Assembly (NCBI RefSeq): GCF_002160955.1
Contig: NZ_NFLN01000021.1
Location: 1-44,832 of the forward strand
DNA: 44,832 nucleotides
From: Gemmiger sp. An120
GTDB taxonomy: Bacteria; Bacillota; Clostridia; Oscillospirales; Ruminococcaceae
Direction of reading: 5' to 3'
In this document: positions 23,645-30,746 of the stretch, in pieces
How the letters are laid out: each line of letters begins with the position of its first letter
Numbering within the stretch: position 1 is the stretch's first letter
Program-made: the position numbers and the translations under genes
Notes under the pieces: model-generated
The model's input: only the letters and a program-made list of their open reading frames with translations
The model's database searches: none
Told to the model about the DNA's origin: nothing

Positions 23645-24358
23645 ATGCTGCGAACCATCAAAGCCTGCGTGGCCATCAGCCTGCGGGATCTGTGGCTGGA
23701 GCTGGCCGCCGTGGCCGGGGTCTGGCTGCTGGTGGAGCTGGGCACCAATCTGGTGACCGGATACTATTTTTATAAGGACGGCCCCGCCTGCGGCACGGTG
23801 GGGTTTGCCGGGACGCTGGCGGTGTTCGGCACCGCGGTGATGGCGGCCTTTATCAATGTGGGCCGGGTATGGATGGATTTCCGCCGGGGGCTGCGGCTGG
23901 GGGCCACCCGCCGCGGGCTGCTGGCGGGGGAGATGCTGGCCTGTGTTCTGCACAGTCTGGCGCCGGTGGGGCTGGCGCTGGCCCTGGCCGGGGTGAGCGA
24001 GGGCATCTACCGGCTGCTGTGGCAGCCCCGCGGGGTGCAGCTGGTGTTCTCGGTCTGGACCTTCATGAGCCCGGCGGTGCTGGCGCTGCTGCTGGCCGGG
24101 CCCGTCGCGGTGGCCTACCTGATCGGCGCGCCGCTGCTGAAGTTCGGCGGCAAGGCCGGCTGGGTGCTCTGGTGCATCTGGATGGCGGTGGTGCTGTTCG
24201 ACGACCAGCTGTCCCGGCTGTTCGGCGGGGTCTTTGGCCCCTTTGTGGCGGCAAACCCGCTGGGGCTGGGTATTCTGGGCACCGCGGCGGCGCTGGTCTA
24301 TCTGGTGCTCTGCGCCCGCTGGATACTGCGTCTGCCCGCTACCGGCGGCGGAGGCTGA
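23645..24358 (+). CDS. ABC transporter membrane subunit (putative), second
   Basis: A 237-residue protein with about six hydrophobic segments (LAAVAGVWLLVELGTNLVTGYYF, TLAVFGTAVMAAFINVG, AVLALLLAGPVAVAYLIGAPLL, LGILGTAAALVYLVLCARWIL). The family is not recognisable with certainty. It follows the first membrane gene by 16 bp behind AAGGAGGGAGTTTTG and closes the operon before a terminator. The two proteins share length and topology, so they may form a heterodimeric membrane unit. Confidence 0.7.
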   Translation: MLRTIKACVAISLRDLWLELAAVAGVWLLVELGTNLVTGYYFYKDGPACGTVGFAGTLAVFGTAVMAAFINVGRVWMDFRRGLRLGATRRGLLAGEMLACVLHSLAPVGLALALAGVSEGIYRLLWQPRGVQLVFSVWTFMSPAVLALLLAGPVAVAYLIGAPLLKFGGKAGWVLWCIWMAVVLFDDQLSRLFGGVFGPFVAANPLGLGILGTAAALVYLVLCARWILRLPATGGGG

Positions 24359-24375
24359 CCCAAATAATAGTTTTT

Positions 24376-24408
24376 CTCCCGGAGATTCAATTCTCCGGGA
24401 GATTTTTT
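24376..24408 (+). terminator. Terminator of the gntR-ABC operon
   Basis: CTCCCGGAG and CTCCGGGAG (24376-24401) close a hairpin, followed by ATTTTTT. Confidence 0.85.
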
Positions 24409-24497
24409 AACCTTTTAACAGCTCATTTTTAACCTTTTGGGTGGGGATCGGCTTTTCTGACCGGGATCAGCCGGGCCTTTGTCCTGATTTTCCTGTT

Positions 24498-24525
24498 TTG
24501 TGACCGGCCGGTGGTATTCTATAAC
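24498..24525 (+). promoter_or_regulatory. Probable promoter of the Asp-rich protein gene
   Basis: TTGTGA at 24498-24503, a 16-bp spacer and TATAAC at 24520-24525. The leader to the ATG is about 80 nt. Confidence 0.5.
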
Positions 24526-24610
24526 CACAGGGAGCGAACACGCCCCGCCAAACAACCGAAACGCCCTGCCGGACGGCCAGGTATCTGCTATACAGGGAGA
24601 GGAACCAATC

Positions 24611-25435
24611 ATGAAAAAGAACCACAACATCCGCCGCTTTATCTGCGATTTGATCGCCGCCGGGATGCTGACCTCGGCCGCCAGCACCGGCGTCTTTGCC
24701 GACAGCCCCAGCAACAATCATCCGGGCAACAGCCAGACCCAGGGCACCCCGGGCTTTGATCAGGGCAACAACGCCAACACCGGCCACGGCCAGGACGGCA
24801 CCGGCAACGGCTCTCTGACCGGCGAGGATTCGGAGCCGGACAACAAGCCCGACAAAGATGATGACGACGATGATGACGACGATCGCGATGATCACGACGA
24901 CGACGATGATGACAAAGATGACGGTGTGAACACTGGCGACAGCGAGAACACCGGCGACAATGGCGGCAGCAGCAATTCCGGCAACACCGGCAGCAATGGC
25001 GGCAGCACGGTGACCCCGGCTGTTCCGGCTCCGGCCCCGGTGCAGAATCTGACCGCTGCCCCGGCCGCTGTGACCGTGCAGACCCTGGCCGCCCCCGCCG
25101 CCGCAGAGACGGTGGAGGAGGAGCCCGCCCCGCTGGCCCAGACCGCCGGTGCGCACTGGGCGCTGCTGAACCTGCTGTTCACCCTGGCCGGGATCGCGCT
25201 GGCCATTCCCGCCGGCCTGCGCCGGATGGGCGCCGCCCGCCTGGCGCCGGTAGCGGTGGCCGCCTGCGCGGTGGTGATCCTGATCCTGACCCTGGACCTG
25301 ACCCTGCCCATGGGCCTGGCGGACATCTGGACCTTGCCCCTGGCCGCCGCCCAGCTGGCGATGCTGCTGCGCCGCGCCCAGCGGGAGGACGCCTGCGCTT
25401 TCCATAAATCCATAAAAAACAGGACGCATCGGTGA
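24611..25435 (+). CDS. Asp-rich secreted/membrane protein of unknown function
   Basis: A 274-residue protein of no family I recognise. Residues 1-30 are a signal peptide ending VFA. Residues 31-80 are rich in Asn, Gly and Gln. Residues 81-104 are almost pure acid: nine Asp, R, two Asp, H, six Asp, K, two Asp. A Gly/Asn/Ser-rich linker, an Ala/Pro/Val-rich stretch and three hydrophobic segments (about 178-200, 210-232, 238-258) follow. The C-terminus would anchor the exported acidic part. The poly-Asp block could bind calcium or other cations. GGGAGAGGAACCAATC precedes the ATG. The TGA sits in the loop of the terminator, so KNRTHR is encoded by its left arm. Confidence 0.75.
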   Translation: MKKNHNIRRFICDLIAAGMLTSAASTGVFADSPSNNHPGNSQTQGTPGFDQGNNANTGHGQDGTGNGSLTGEDSEPDNKPDKDDDDDDDDDRDDHDDDDDDKDDGVNTGDSENTGDNGGSSNSGNTGSNGGSTVTPAVPAPAPVQNLTAAPAAVTVQTLAAPAAAETVEEEPAPLAQTAGAHWALLNLLFTLAGIALAIPAGLRRMGAARLAPVAVAACAVVILILTLDLTLPMGLADIWTLPLAAAQLAMLLRRAQREDACAFHKSIKNRTHR

Positions 25436-25450
25436 TGCGTCCTGTTTTTT
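25414..25450. terminator. Bidirectional terminator containing a stop codon in its loop
   Basis: A perfect 17-bp stem: arms AAAAAACAGGACGCATC (25414-25430) and GATGCGTCCTGTTTTTT (25434-25450), loop GGT. The A and T ends act as the T-tract on each strand. It serves the Asp-rich gene (+) and the TPR lipoprotein gene (-). Confidence 0.9.
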
Positions 25451-25457
25451 GCTATCG

Positions 25458-26522
25458 TCAGGCGGCGTTGCCGTTGAAGACCTGCAGTTCGATCAGCCGG
25501 GCATCCCCATTTATCGCGGGGGTGTCGGCGTGCCGTTCCGCCGGGTTCATCACAAAGGTGAAGGTACTGCTGACCCCCGTCTGGTCACCGATCGACAGGG
25601 CACAGCTGCTCTGTGCATCGTTGGCGTTTTCTCCGGGAAGGCGGACGCTCAGCCGCACCCCTCCATCCGCTTGCTCTGCAAGTCCGATGTAGGTACAGCC
25701 GGCCAGCCACTGGATCTCCTCCGGGGTAAAGCCCAGCTTTTCCAGGGCGGTGGCCAGGGTGTCCTCCGGCTGGATACCGGCCAGCTGCCCTTCGTCCAGC
25801 CAGATGGCCGGGCGGCGGGGTTCGGTGTCGTCATACCGCATGACCGTGATCGTCATCAGGCTGGCATAGGTTTCCTCATTGTCCCGGTGGGCCATGAAAT
25901 AGTCGTAGTCGCCGGACAGGGTGATCCCCAGATCCGGGTTGTTGGTAAAGTTGCCCATCTGGTAGTACGGCAGCATCGGCAGAAAGCTCTCCATACTGGC
26001 CTGTGACGCCGGGATGCCGTTCAGGCTCACGCCGGTGAAGATGGCGGCCGTATCCAGATGGGCGGCGGCCGCTTCCAGAAATTCGTCGCTGCCCGGTTCC
26101 GGGATCATCAGCTGCTCCAGCCGGGCCTGCAGCTCGGCCAGGGCCGGGTCCTCCGGGTAGAGGGCCAGGGCCTCGTCCAGCACGCGCTGGGCGACGTCAT
26201 AGTCCTCCTGCTGGATGTACACCTCCACCATGCCTGCCCAGGCCGCTGCGCCGCCGTCCAGGCTGCGGGCCGTCTCATAATCGGCCAGGGCCTCATTGAC
26301 CATGCCCAGGGCCAGGTAGGCTTCGGCCCGCTGCAGGTAGGTCTCGGGCCGGTTCGGGTCCACGGCGATGGCGTCGGTAAAGGCTGCCAGCGCCTCGTCA
26401 AAGCTGCCCTCGGTCAGGTAGCGCATACCCAGGTCGTACTGCTCCTGCCAGCGCTCCTCCAGGCTGGCGCAGCCCGCCAGCAGGGCCAGCGCCAGCAGCA
26501 GGCACAGGATTTTTCGTTTCAT
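25458..26522 (-). CDS. TPR-repeat lipoprotein
   Basis: A 354-residue lipoprotein. MKRKILCLLLALALLAGC is a lipoprotein signal peptide with Cys18 as the lipidated residue. Residues about 24-150 hold three to four tetratricopeptide repeats: EQYDLGMRYLTEGSFDEALAAFTDAIAVDPN, RPETYLQRAEAYLALGMVNEALADYETARSLD, and two weaker ones ending ALYPEDPALAEL. Residues about 155-354 form a globular domain of unknown type. TPRs usually bind partner proteins. It would sit on the outer face of the membrane. Start after GAGGAGAGAGGAACC. Convergent with the Asp-rich protein; a functional link is possible but not shown. Confidence 0.87.
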   Translation of the reverse strand: MKRKILCLLLALALLAGCASLEERWQEQYDLGMRYLTEGSFDEALAAFTDAIAVDPNRPETYLQRAEAYLALGMVNEALADYETARSLDGGAAAWAGMVEVYIQQEDYDVAQRVLDEALALYPEDPALAELQARLEQLMIPEPGSDEFLEAAAAHLDTAAIFTGVSLNGIPASQASMESFLPMLPYYQMGNFTNNPDLGITLSGDYDYFMAHRDNEETYASLMTITVMRYDDTEPRRPAIWLDEGQLAGIQPEDTLATALEKLGFTPEEIQWLAGCTYIGLAEQADGGVRLSVRLPGENANDAQSSCALSIGDQTGVSSTFTFVMNPAERHADTPAINGDARLIELQVFNGNAA

Positions 26523-26574
26523 GGTTCCTCTCTCCTCTTTTCTCGTGGCGGGGTACAGACGCCCGCTTTCTTTC

Positions 26575-26604
26575 AGTATAGCGCCTCCCGGGAATCGCCT
26601 GCCA
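26575..26604 (-). promoter_or_regulatory. Probable promoter of the TPR lipoprotein gene
   Basis: On the minus strand TGGCAG (26604-26599), an 18-bp spacer and TATACT (26580-26575). The region downstream of the -10 reads TATACTGAAAG, the same as the divergent promoter at 26698. Confidence 0.45.
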
Positions 26605-26691
26605 GAACCAAAAACGACCCCAACCGGGTGAAAATTGCAAAAAGGAGTTTTTTAGGCCGGTGCGGCGATTTTTTTCGCCGGTTTTCACCGG

Positions 26692-26703
26692 ATATGGTAT
26701 ACT
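26692..26703 (+). promoter_or_regulatory. Probable extended -10 promoter of the zinc-ribbon membrane protein gene
   Basis: TATGGTATACT contains TATACT (26698-26703) with an upstream TGN extension; no good -35 is visible. GAAAG follows. Confidence 0.4.
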
Positions 26704-26736
26704 GAAAGCAAACCGAAAAGAGAGGAAGGATTGCGC

Positions 26737-27690
26737 ATGGCAAACCGTTTTCAGAAGTTCTATCAGATGGTGGCCGAGGCCACCGGGCTGACGCCGGACG
26801 CAGGACAGCCGGCTCTGTTTGGCAATCGGGGCGGGTTCGACCTTCTGGTGCATCCGCTCAAGCCCTCCCAGCCGGGCATCCTGACCGTGACCGTCTGCGT
26901 GCAGCGGGCCGCCGGGCCGCTGACCGCCGGAGAGATCAAGGAGTTCCGGGCCGGGCAGTGGGCCTGCGCCAGGCTGTTTCAGCAGGGGCAGACGGTGAAC
27001 ATGACCATCAAGAACTCGCTGAAGGTAACCAAACACATGCCGGAGGTGCTGCCCGGGCTGCTGGACGGCTTTGCGGAGTTTCTGCGGCAGGCGGGCTTTG
27101 AAAATGTCTGCCAGAGCTGCGGCGCGGCGGGCGAAACCCAAAGCTGCTTTGCCGGCGGACGGCTGCTGCAGCTCTGTCCGGAATGTCTGGCCCGGATGCA
27201 GCAGCAGGCGGCCACCGCGCCCGTCAAGCCGGAAAACCCGGTGGCCGGGGCGGTGGGCGCGCTGATCGGCAGCCTGGCGGGCGCGGCGTGCATCATCCTG
27301 CTCAGCCAGCTGGGCTATGTGGCGGCGCTGAGCGGCCTGGTGATGGGGGTGTGCGCCATCAAGGGCTACGAGATGCTGGGCGGCCGGCTTTCGGGCAAGG
27401 GGGCCGCGGTCAGCGTGGTGATCATGCTGCTCATGACCTACGCGGCCGACCGGCTGGACTGGGGCATCGTGATCGCCCGGGAACTGGGCGTGGATGTGTT
27501 TACCGGGTTCCGCTCGGTGGGGGTGCTGCTGGAAATGCAGGCCATCGACGGCGCCATGTACTGGGGCAACCTGGTAATGCTGTATCTGTTCTTGCTGCTG
27601 GGCATGGTGCCCACGGTGCTGTCCGGGCTGCGCGCAAGCCGCCAGGCCGGCGTGGTCCGTCCGCTGCAGGGCCCCGGGCCCCAGCTGTAA
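26737..27690 (+). CDS. Zinc-ribbon membrane protein, unknown function
   Basis: A 317-residue protein. Residues 1-110 are soluble and mixed alpha/beta (FDLLVHPLKPSQPGILTVTVCV). Residues about 120-150 hold two Cys pairs (VCQSCGAAG ... LCPECLARM), a zinc-ribbon pattern. From about 165 on there are four hydrophobic segments with a Gly/Ala-rich start (GAVGALIGSLAGAACIILLSQLGYVAALSGLVMGVCAIKGYEML). The family is not recognised; similar proteins are common in gut Clostridia. The ATG at 26737 follows GAGGAAGGATTGCGC. The DUF308 gene follows after 16 bp, so the two likely form an operon. Confidence 0.75.
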   Translation: MANRFQKFYQMVAEATGLTPDAGQPALFGNRGGFDLLVHPLKPSQPGILTVTVCVQRAAGPLTAGEIKEFRAGQWACARLFQQGQTVNMTIKNSLKVTKHMPEVLPGLLDGFAEFLRQAGFENVCQSCGAAGETQSCFAGGRLLQLCPECLARMQQQAATAPVKPENPVAGAVGALIGSLAGAACIILLSQLGYVAALSGLVMGVCAIKGYEMLGGRLSGKGAAVSVVIMLLMTYAADRLDWGIVIARELGVDVFTGFRSVGVLLEMQAIDGAMYWGNLVMLYLFLLLGMVPTVLSGLRASRQAGVVRPLQGPGPQL

Positions 27691-27706
27691 CAAAGGAGGA
27701 AAACCC

Positions 27707-28288
27707 ATGTTTCGTCATCTGAAAGCCAGTATGTTTGTGATGCAGCTGGTCTACCTGGCGCTGGGTCTGGCGCTGGTGTTCGCGCCGGACATGTCGGCCC
27801 GGGTGCTGTGCTACGCCTGCGGCGCGGCGCTGCTGGCGGTGGGTCTGCTGGCGGTGTGGCGGTTCGCCGCCGCCCGGCAGGAGCGGCTGCTGTTTGCCTG
27901 GTTCAGCCTGGTATACGGGGTGCTGTTCACCGTGCTGGGCATCTTTCTGCTGGTGCAGCCGGACACGGTGCTGACCGTCCTGCCCGCGGTGTTCGGGGTG
28001 TTTGTGCTGCTGGACAGTCTGGGCCGGATCCAGAACGCGCTGGAACTGCGCCGGGCCGGCCTGGTGCGCTGGTGGGGGATGCTGTTTTTCGCGCTGCTGA
28101 GCGTGGTGCTGGGCGTGCTGATCCTGATCAATCCCTTTGCGGCGCTGACCACCACCGTGCGGGTGATCGGGGCGGTGCTGCTGATCGAATCGGTGCTGGG
28201 GCTGGCCTGCGCGCTTTACACCAGCCTGGTGCTGCGGGAACTGGAAAAGGCCGTGCGGGATGCCGGCGACGACCTGATGGAGGTCTAA
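27707..28288 (+). CDS. DUF308 (HdeD-like) membrane protein
   Basis: A 193-residue protein with six short hydrophobic segments and the repeated pattern of DUF308: YLALGLALVFAPDMSARVLCYACGAALLAVGLLAV, GVLFTVLGIFLLVQPDTVLTVLPAVFGVFVLLDSLGRIQNAL and VLGVLILINPFAALTTTVRVIGAVLLIESVLGL. Each unit has the glycine-rich hairpin and P-D/N-P turn of HdeD, an inner-membrane protein linked to acid resistance in enterobacteria. The role here is unknown. CAAAGGAGGAAAACCC precedes the ATG. Confidence 0.85.
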   Translation: MFRHLKASMFVMQLVYLALGLALVFAPDMSARVLCYACGAALLAVGLLAVWRFAAARQERLLFAWFSLVYGVLFTVLGIFLLVQPDTVLTVLPAVFGVFVLLDSLGRIQNALELRRAGLVRWWGMLFFALLSVVLGVLILINPFAALTTTVRVIGAVLLIESVLGLACALYTSLVLRELEKAVRDAGDDLMEV

Positions 28289-28344
28289 GCAGCCCCAAAA
28301 GTCGTACTTATTCTGTGAATTTTTGCCTTTCTGCACAAAAAGAC

Positions 28345-28373
28345 TTGACTTTCAGGCCCCCGTATGCTATAAA
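28345..28373 (+). promoter_or_regulatory. Promoter of a candidate small RNA or leader
   Basis: TTGACT at 28345-28350, a 17-bp spacer and TATAAA at 28368-28373. Start expected near 28380, immediately before a closed stem followed by T residues. Confidence 0.7.
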
Positions 28374-28379
28374 CTCCTA

Positions 28380-28456
28380 TGGCTTTGTAACCAGCTGCCC
28401 GCCGCCGGGCCGCCGTCCGGTTTCGGGCGTTGCTCTAGGCGGCAGCTGGTTTTTTG
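28380..28456 (+). ncRNA. Candidate ~77-nt small RNA or transcription attenuator
   Basis: An 11-bp outer stem with arms AACCAGCTGCC (28389-28399) and GGCAGCTGGTT (28441-28451) is followed by TTTTT. Inside, GCCCG/CGGGC and CGCC/GGCG can form two small hairpins, giving a three-way junction. The predicted transcript starts about 8 nt before the stem, so almost nothing but the structure would be made. It ends 43 bp before the flavoprotein start and could either be a free sRNA or control read-through into that gene. No known RNA family recognised. Confidence 0.5.
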
Positions 28457-28498
28457 CTGCGTACAAATAAGAAAGCAATTTGCAGGAGGATGCACACC

Positions 28499-29893
28499 AT
28501 GTATGACGTTGTGATCGTTGGCGCCGGCCCGGCCGGCATCTTTACCGCGCTGGAACTGCTGCGCAAGGGCAGCCGTCACAAGATCCTGCTGCTGGAAAAG
28601 GGGCGGCCGGTGGAGAAGCGCCACTGCCCCAAGGCGGAGACCGGCCGCTGCATGAACTGCAAGCCCTACTGCCATATCACCACCGGATTTTCGGGCGCGG
28701 GCGCGTTTTCGGACGGCAAGCTGAGCCTGAATCATGAGGTGGGCGGGGATCTGCCCAGCCTGATCGGGGAGTTTTACGCCCAGGAGCTGATCGACTATAC
28801 CGACGGCATTTATCTGGAGTTCGGCGCGGACGAGCATATCGAGGGTGTGGAGCACACTGACGAGATCAAGGCCATCCGCAAGCGGGCGATTCAGGCGGGC
28901 CTGAAGCTGGTGGACTGCCCGGTGCGGCATCTGGGCACCGAGAAGGCCCAGCAGCTGTACTACGATCTGCAGCAGTATCTGCTGGAGCACGGGGTGGAGA
29001 TCCGGTTCGGCGTGGAGTGCCGCAACCTGGTGCTGAAGGATGACGCCTGCACCGGCGTGATCGTGGCCGAGGGCGGCAAGGAGACCGAGATCAGCGGCAA
29101 GACGGTGGTGGTGGCCACCGGCCGCCGCGGCGCGGACTGGCTGGAGGCCCTGTGCGCGGAGCATCACATCGACCACAAGCCCGGCACCGTGGATATCGGC
29201 GTGCGGGTGGAGTGCCGCAACGAGGTGATGGAGACGGTGAACAAGGTGCTGTATGAGAGCAAGCTGATCGGGTATCCGCGGCCGTTCAAGAACAAGGTGC
29301 GCACCTTCTGCCAGAATCCCGGCGGGTTTGTGAGCCAGGAAAACTACGACAACGACCTGGCGGTGGTGAATGGCCACAGCTACAAGGAGAAGAAGAGCGA
29401 CAACACCAACGTGGCGATTCTGTGCAGCCACAACTTCACCGAGCCGTTCAACCAGCCCATCGCCTACGCCCAGAAGATCGGCGAGGTGACCAACATGCTG
29501 GGCGCGGGGCATATCCTGGTGCAGCGGTTCGGCGATATTCTGGACGGCAAGCGCACCTGGCAGAAGGAGCTGGCGTTCAGCAACCTGCGGCCCACCCTGA
29601 AGGACGCGGTGGCCGGTGACATCACCGCCGCCATGCCCTACCGGGCCATGACCAACATCATCGGGTTTATCCAGATGGTGGATCAGGTGGTGCCGGGTTT
29701 TGCCAGCACCGAGACCCTGCTGTACAGCCCGGAACTGAAGTTCTATTCCAACCGGGTGAACATGGACGAGGAACTGCGTACCAGCATCCGGAACCTGTAC
29801 TGCCTGGGCGATTCCTCCGGCTGGACCCGCGGCCTGATGATGGCCAGCGTCATGGGCGTGCTCATGGCCCGCAAGATCATGGGCGTGCGGTAA
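28499..29893 (+). CDS. FAD-dependent dehydrogenase, COG2509 family
   Basis: A 464-residue flavoprotein. YDVVIVGAGPAGIFTALELL is the N-terminal dinucleotide-binding fold with GxGxxG, ending in the acidic LLLEKG. Conserved features of COG2509 follow: CPKAETGRCMNCKPYCHITTGFSGAGAFSDGKL, VVVATGRRGADW, GVRVECRNEVM and the C-terminal FAD-binding CLGDSSGWTRGLMMASVMG. The cluster of Cys residues (C-x-M-N-C-x-P-Y-C, around 45-65) is typical of the family. Biochemical function is not established. The ATG at 28499 with AGGAGG nine bases upstream is preferred. The stop is followed by a family A element after three bases. Confidence 0.88.
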   Translation: MYDVVIVGAGPAGIFTALELLRKGSRHKILLLEKGRPVEKRHCPKAETGRCMNCKPYCHITTGFSGAGAFSDGKLSLNHEVGGDLPSLIGEFYAQELIDYTDGIYLEFGADEHIEGVEHTDEIKAIRKRAIQAGLKLVDCPVRHLGTEKAQQLYYDLQQYLLEHGVEIRFGVECRNLVLKDDACTGVIVAEGGKETEISGKTVVVATGRRGADWLEALCAEHHIDHKPGTVDIGVRVECRNEVMETVNKVLYESKLIGYPRPFKNKVRTFCQNPGGFVSQENYDNDLAVVNGHSYKEKKSDNTNVAILCSHNFTEPFNQPIAYAQKIGEVTNMLGAGHILVQRFGDILDGKRTWQKELAFSNLRPTLKDAVAGDITAAMPYRAMTNIIGFIQMVDQVVPGFASTETLLYSPELKFYSNRVNMDEELRTSIRNLYCLGDSSGWTRGLMMASVMGVLMARKIMGVR

Positions 29894-29895
29894 TT

Positions 29896-30103
29896 GGCAA
29901 ATATGGGGGGATAGAACCTATCCCCCCATACCCCCCGGAACACATGGCCGAATATCTTCGGCCATAGGGGAAATTTATACAAGATAAGGCCCGCGCGGAC
30001 ATTTTTTGTCTGCGCGGGCCTTATCTGTTTTCTTTTCCCCAGGGCCGGAGTATTCCGGCCCGATTTCCGGGGTCTGGGGGGACGTTGTCCCCCCAGATTA
30101 GCC
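29896..30103. repeat. Family A repeat, complete element in inverted orientation
   Basis: Same five-hairpin plan as 20306-20509 but with the arms swapped. The left outer hairpin is TATGGGGGGATAG/CTATCCCCCCATA (29902-29930) and the left middle is 29944-29965 (ATGGCCGA with TCGGCCAT). The centre is 29988-30020, the right middle is 30042-30061, and the right outer is TCTGGGGGGAC/GTCCCCCCAGA (30073-30097). The ends are GGCAAAT and ATTAGCC. This copy lies between two genes on the same strand. Confidence 0.85.
29986..30035. terminator. Central terminator of the family A element at 29.9 kb
   Basis: AAGGCCCGCGCGGAC and GTCTGCGCGGGCCTT close the stem; TATCTGTTTTCTTTT follows. It ends the flavoprotein transcript. 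Confidence 0.8.
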
Positions 30104-30113
30104 TATCTCCCGT

Positions 30114-30142
30114 TTGCACCGCTGCCCAAAACGTGTTATACT
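30114..30142 (+). promoter_or_regulatory. Promoter of the GNAT/aroE-aroK unit
   Basis: TTGCAC at 30114-30119, a 17-bp spacer and TATACT at 30137-30142, starting right behind the family A element. Confidence 0.7.
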
Positions 30143-30230
30143 GATGCGTGTTTGAACAAACGAACAAGGCGGGGCGCCGGGCCTTTGGTCTGTGCGGGAG
30201 ATGAGCCCCGCGGGAGAAGAGAGGACAATC

Positions 30231-30713
30231 ATGACCATTCGCAACGCAACTGCCGCTGACGCAGCGGCGCTGGCCGCCGTGGAAGCGGCCTGTTTCCCGG
30301 CCGCGGAGGCGGCCACCGAACCGCAGATCGCCGCCCGGCTGGCGGTGTTCCCGGACAAATTCTTTGTAGCCGAAGAAGACGGCAACGTGATCGGCTTCAT
30401 CGACGGGGCGGTGATCGACCGCCCCACCCTGACCGACGCGATGTTTGAAGACCCGTCGCTGCACCGGCCGCTGGGCGCCTGGCAGGCGGTGTACGGCCTG
30501 AACACCCTGCCCGACTACCGCCGCCGCGGCGTGGCCGCCGCGCTGATGAATGCGCTGCTGGACGCCGCCCGCGCCGAGGGCCGCCGGGGCGCGGCGCTCA
30601 CCTGCAAGCAGGCGCTGATCCACTACTATGAAAAGTTCGGATACCGGCTTCTGGGCCTGTCCGCGTCCCAGCACGGCGGCGCGGTCTGGTACGACATGCT
30701 GCTGGAATTCTGA
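30231..30713 (+). CDS. GNAT family N-acetyltransferase
   Basis: A 160-residue GNAT enzyme. It starts TIRNATAADAAALAAVEAACFP and has the beta4 segment FFVAEEDGNVIGFIDGAVID. The acetyl-CoA loop reads NTLPDYRRRGVAAALMNALLDAAR (Q/RxxGxA type), and the C-terminal YYEKFGYRLLG is typical. The phrase VEAACFPAAEAAT resembles arylalkylamine/serotonin-type acetyltransferases of bacteria. Substrate unknown. Start at 30231 after AGAGAGGACAATC; an upstream in-frame ATG lacks a ribosome site. aroE-aroK follows after 33 bp with AAGGAGGACGCC. Confidence 0.88.
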   Translation: MTIRNATAADAAALAAVEAACFPAAEAATEPQIAARLAVFPDKFFVAEEDGNVIGFIDGAVIDRPTLTDAMFEDPSLHRPLGAWQAVYGLNTLPDYRRRGVAAALMNALLDAARAEGRRGAALTCKQALIHYYEKFGYRLLGLSASQHGGAVWYDMLLEF

Positions 30714-30746
30714 CCCTTTTCCCACCCTACCGCCAAGGAGGACGCC

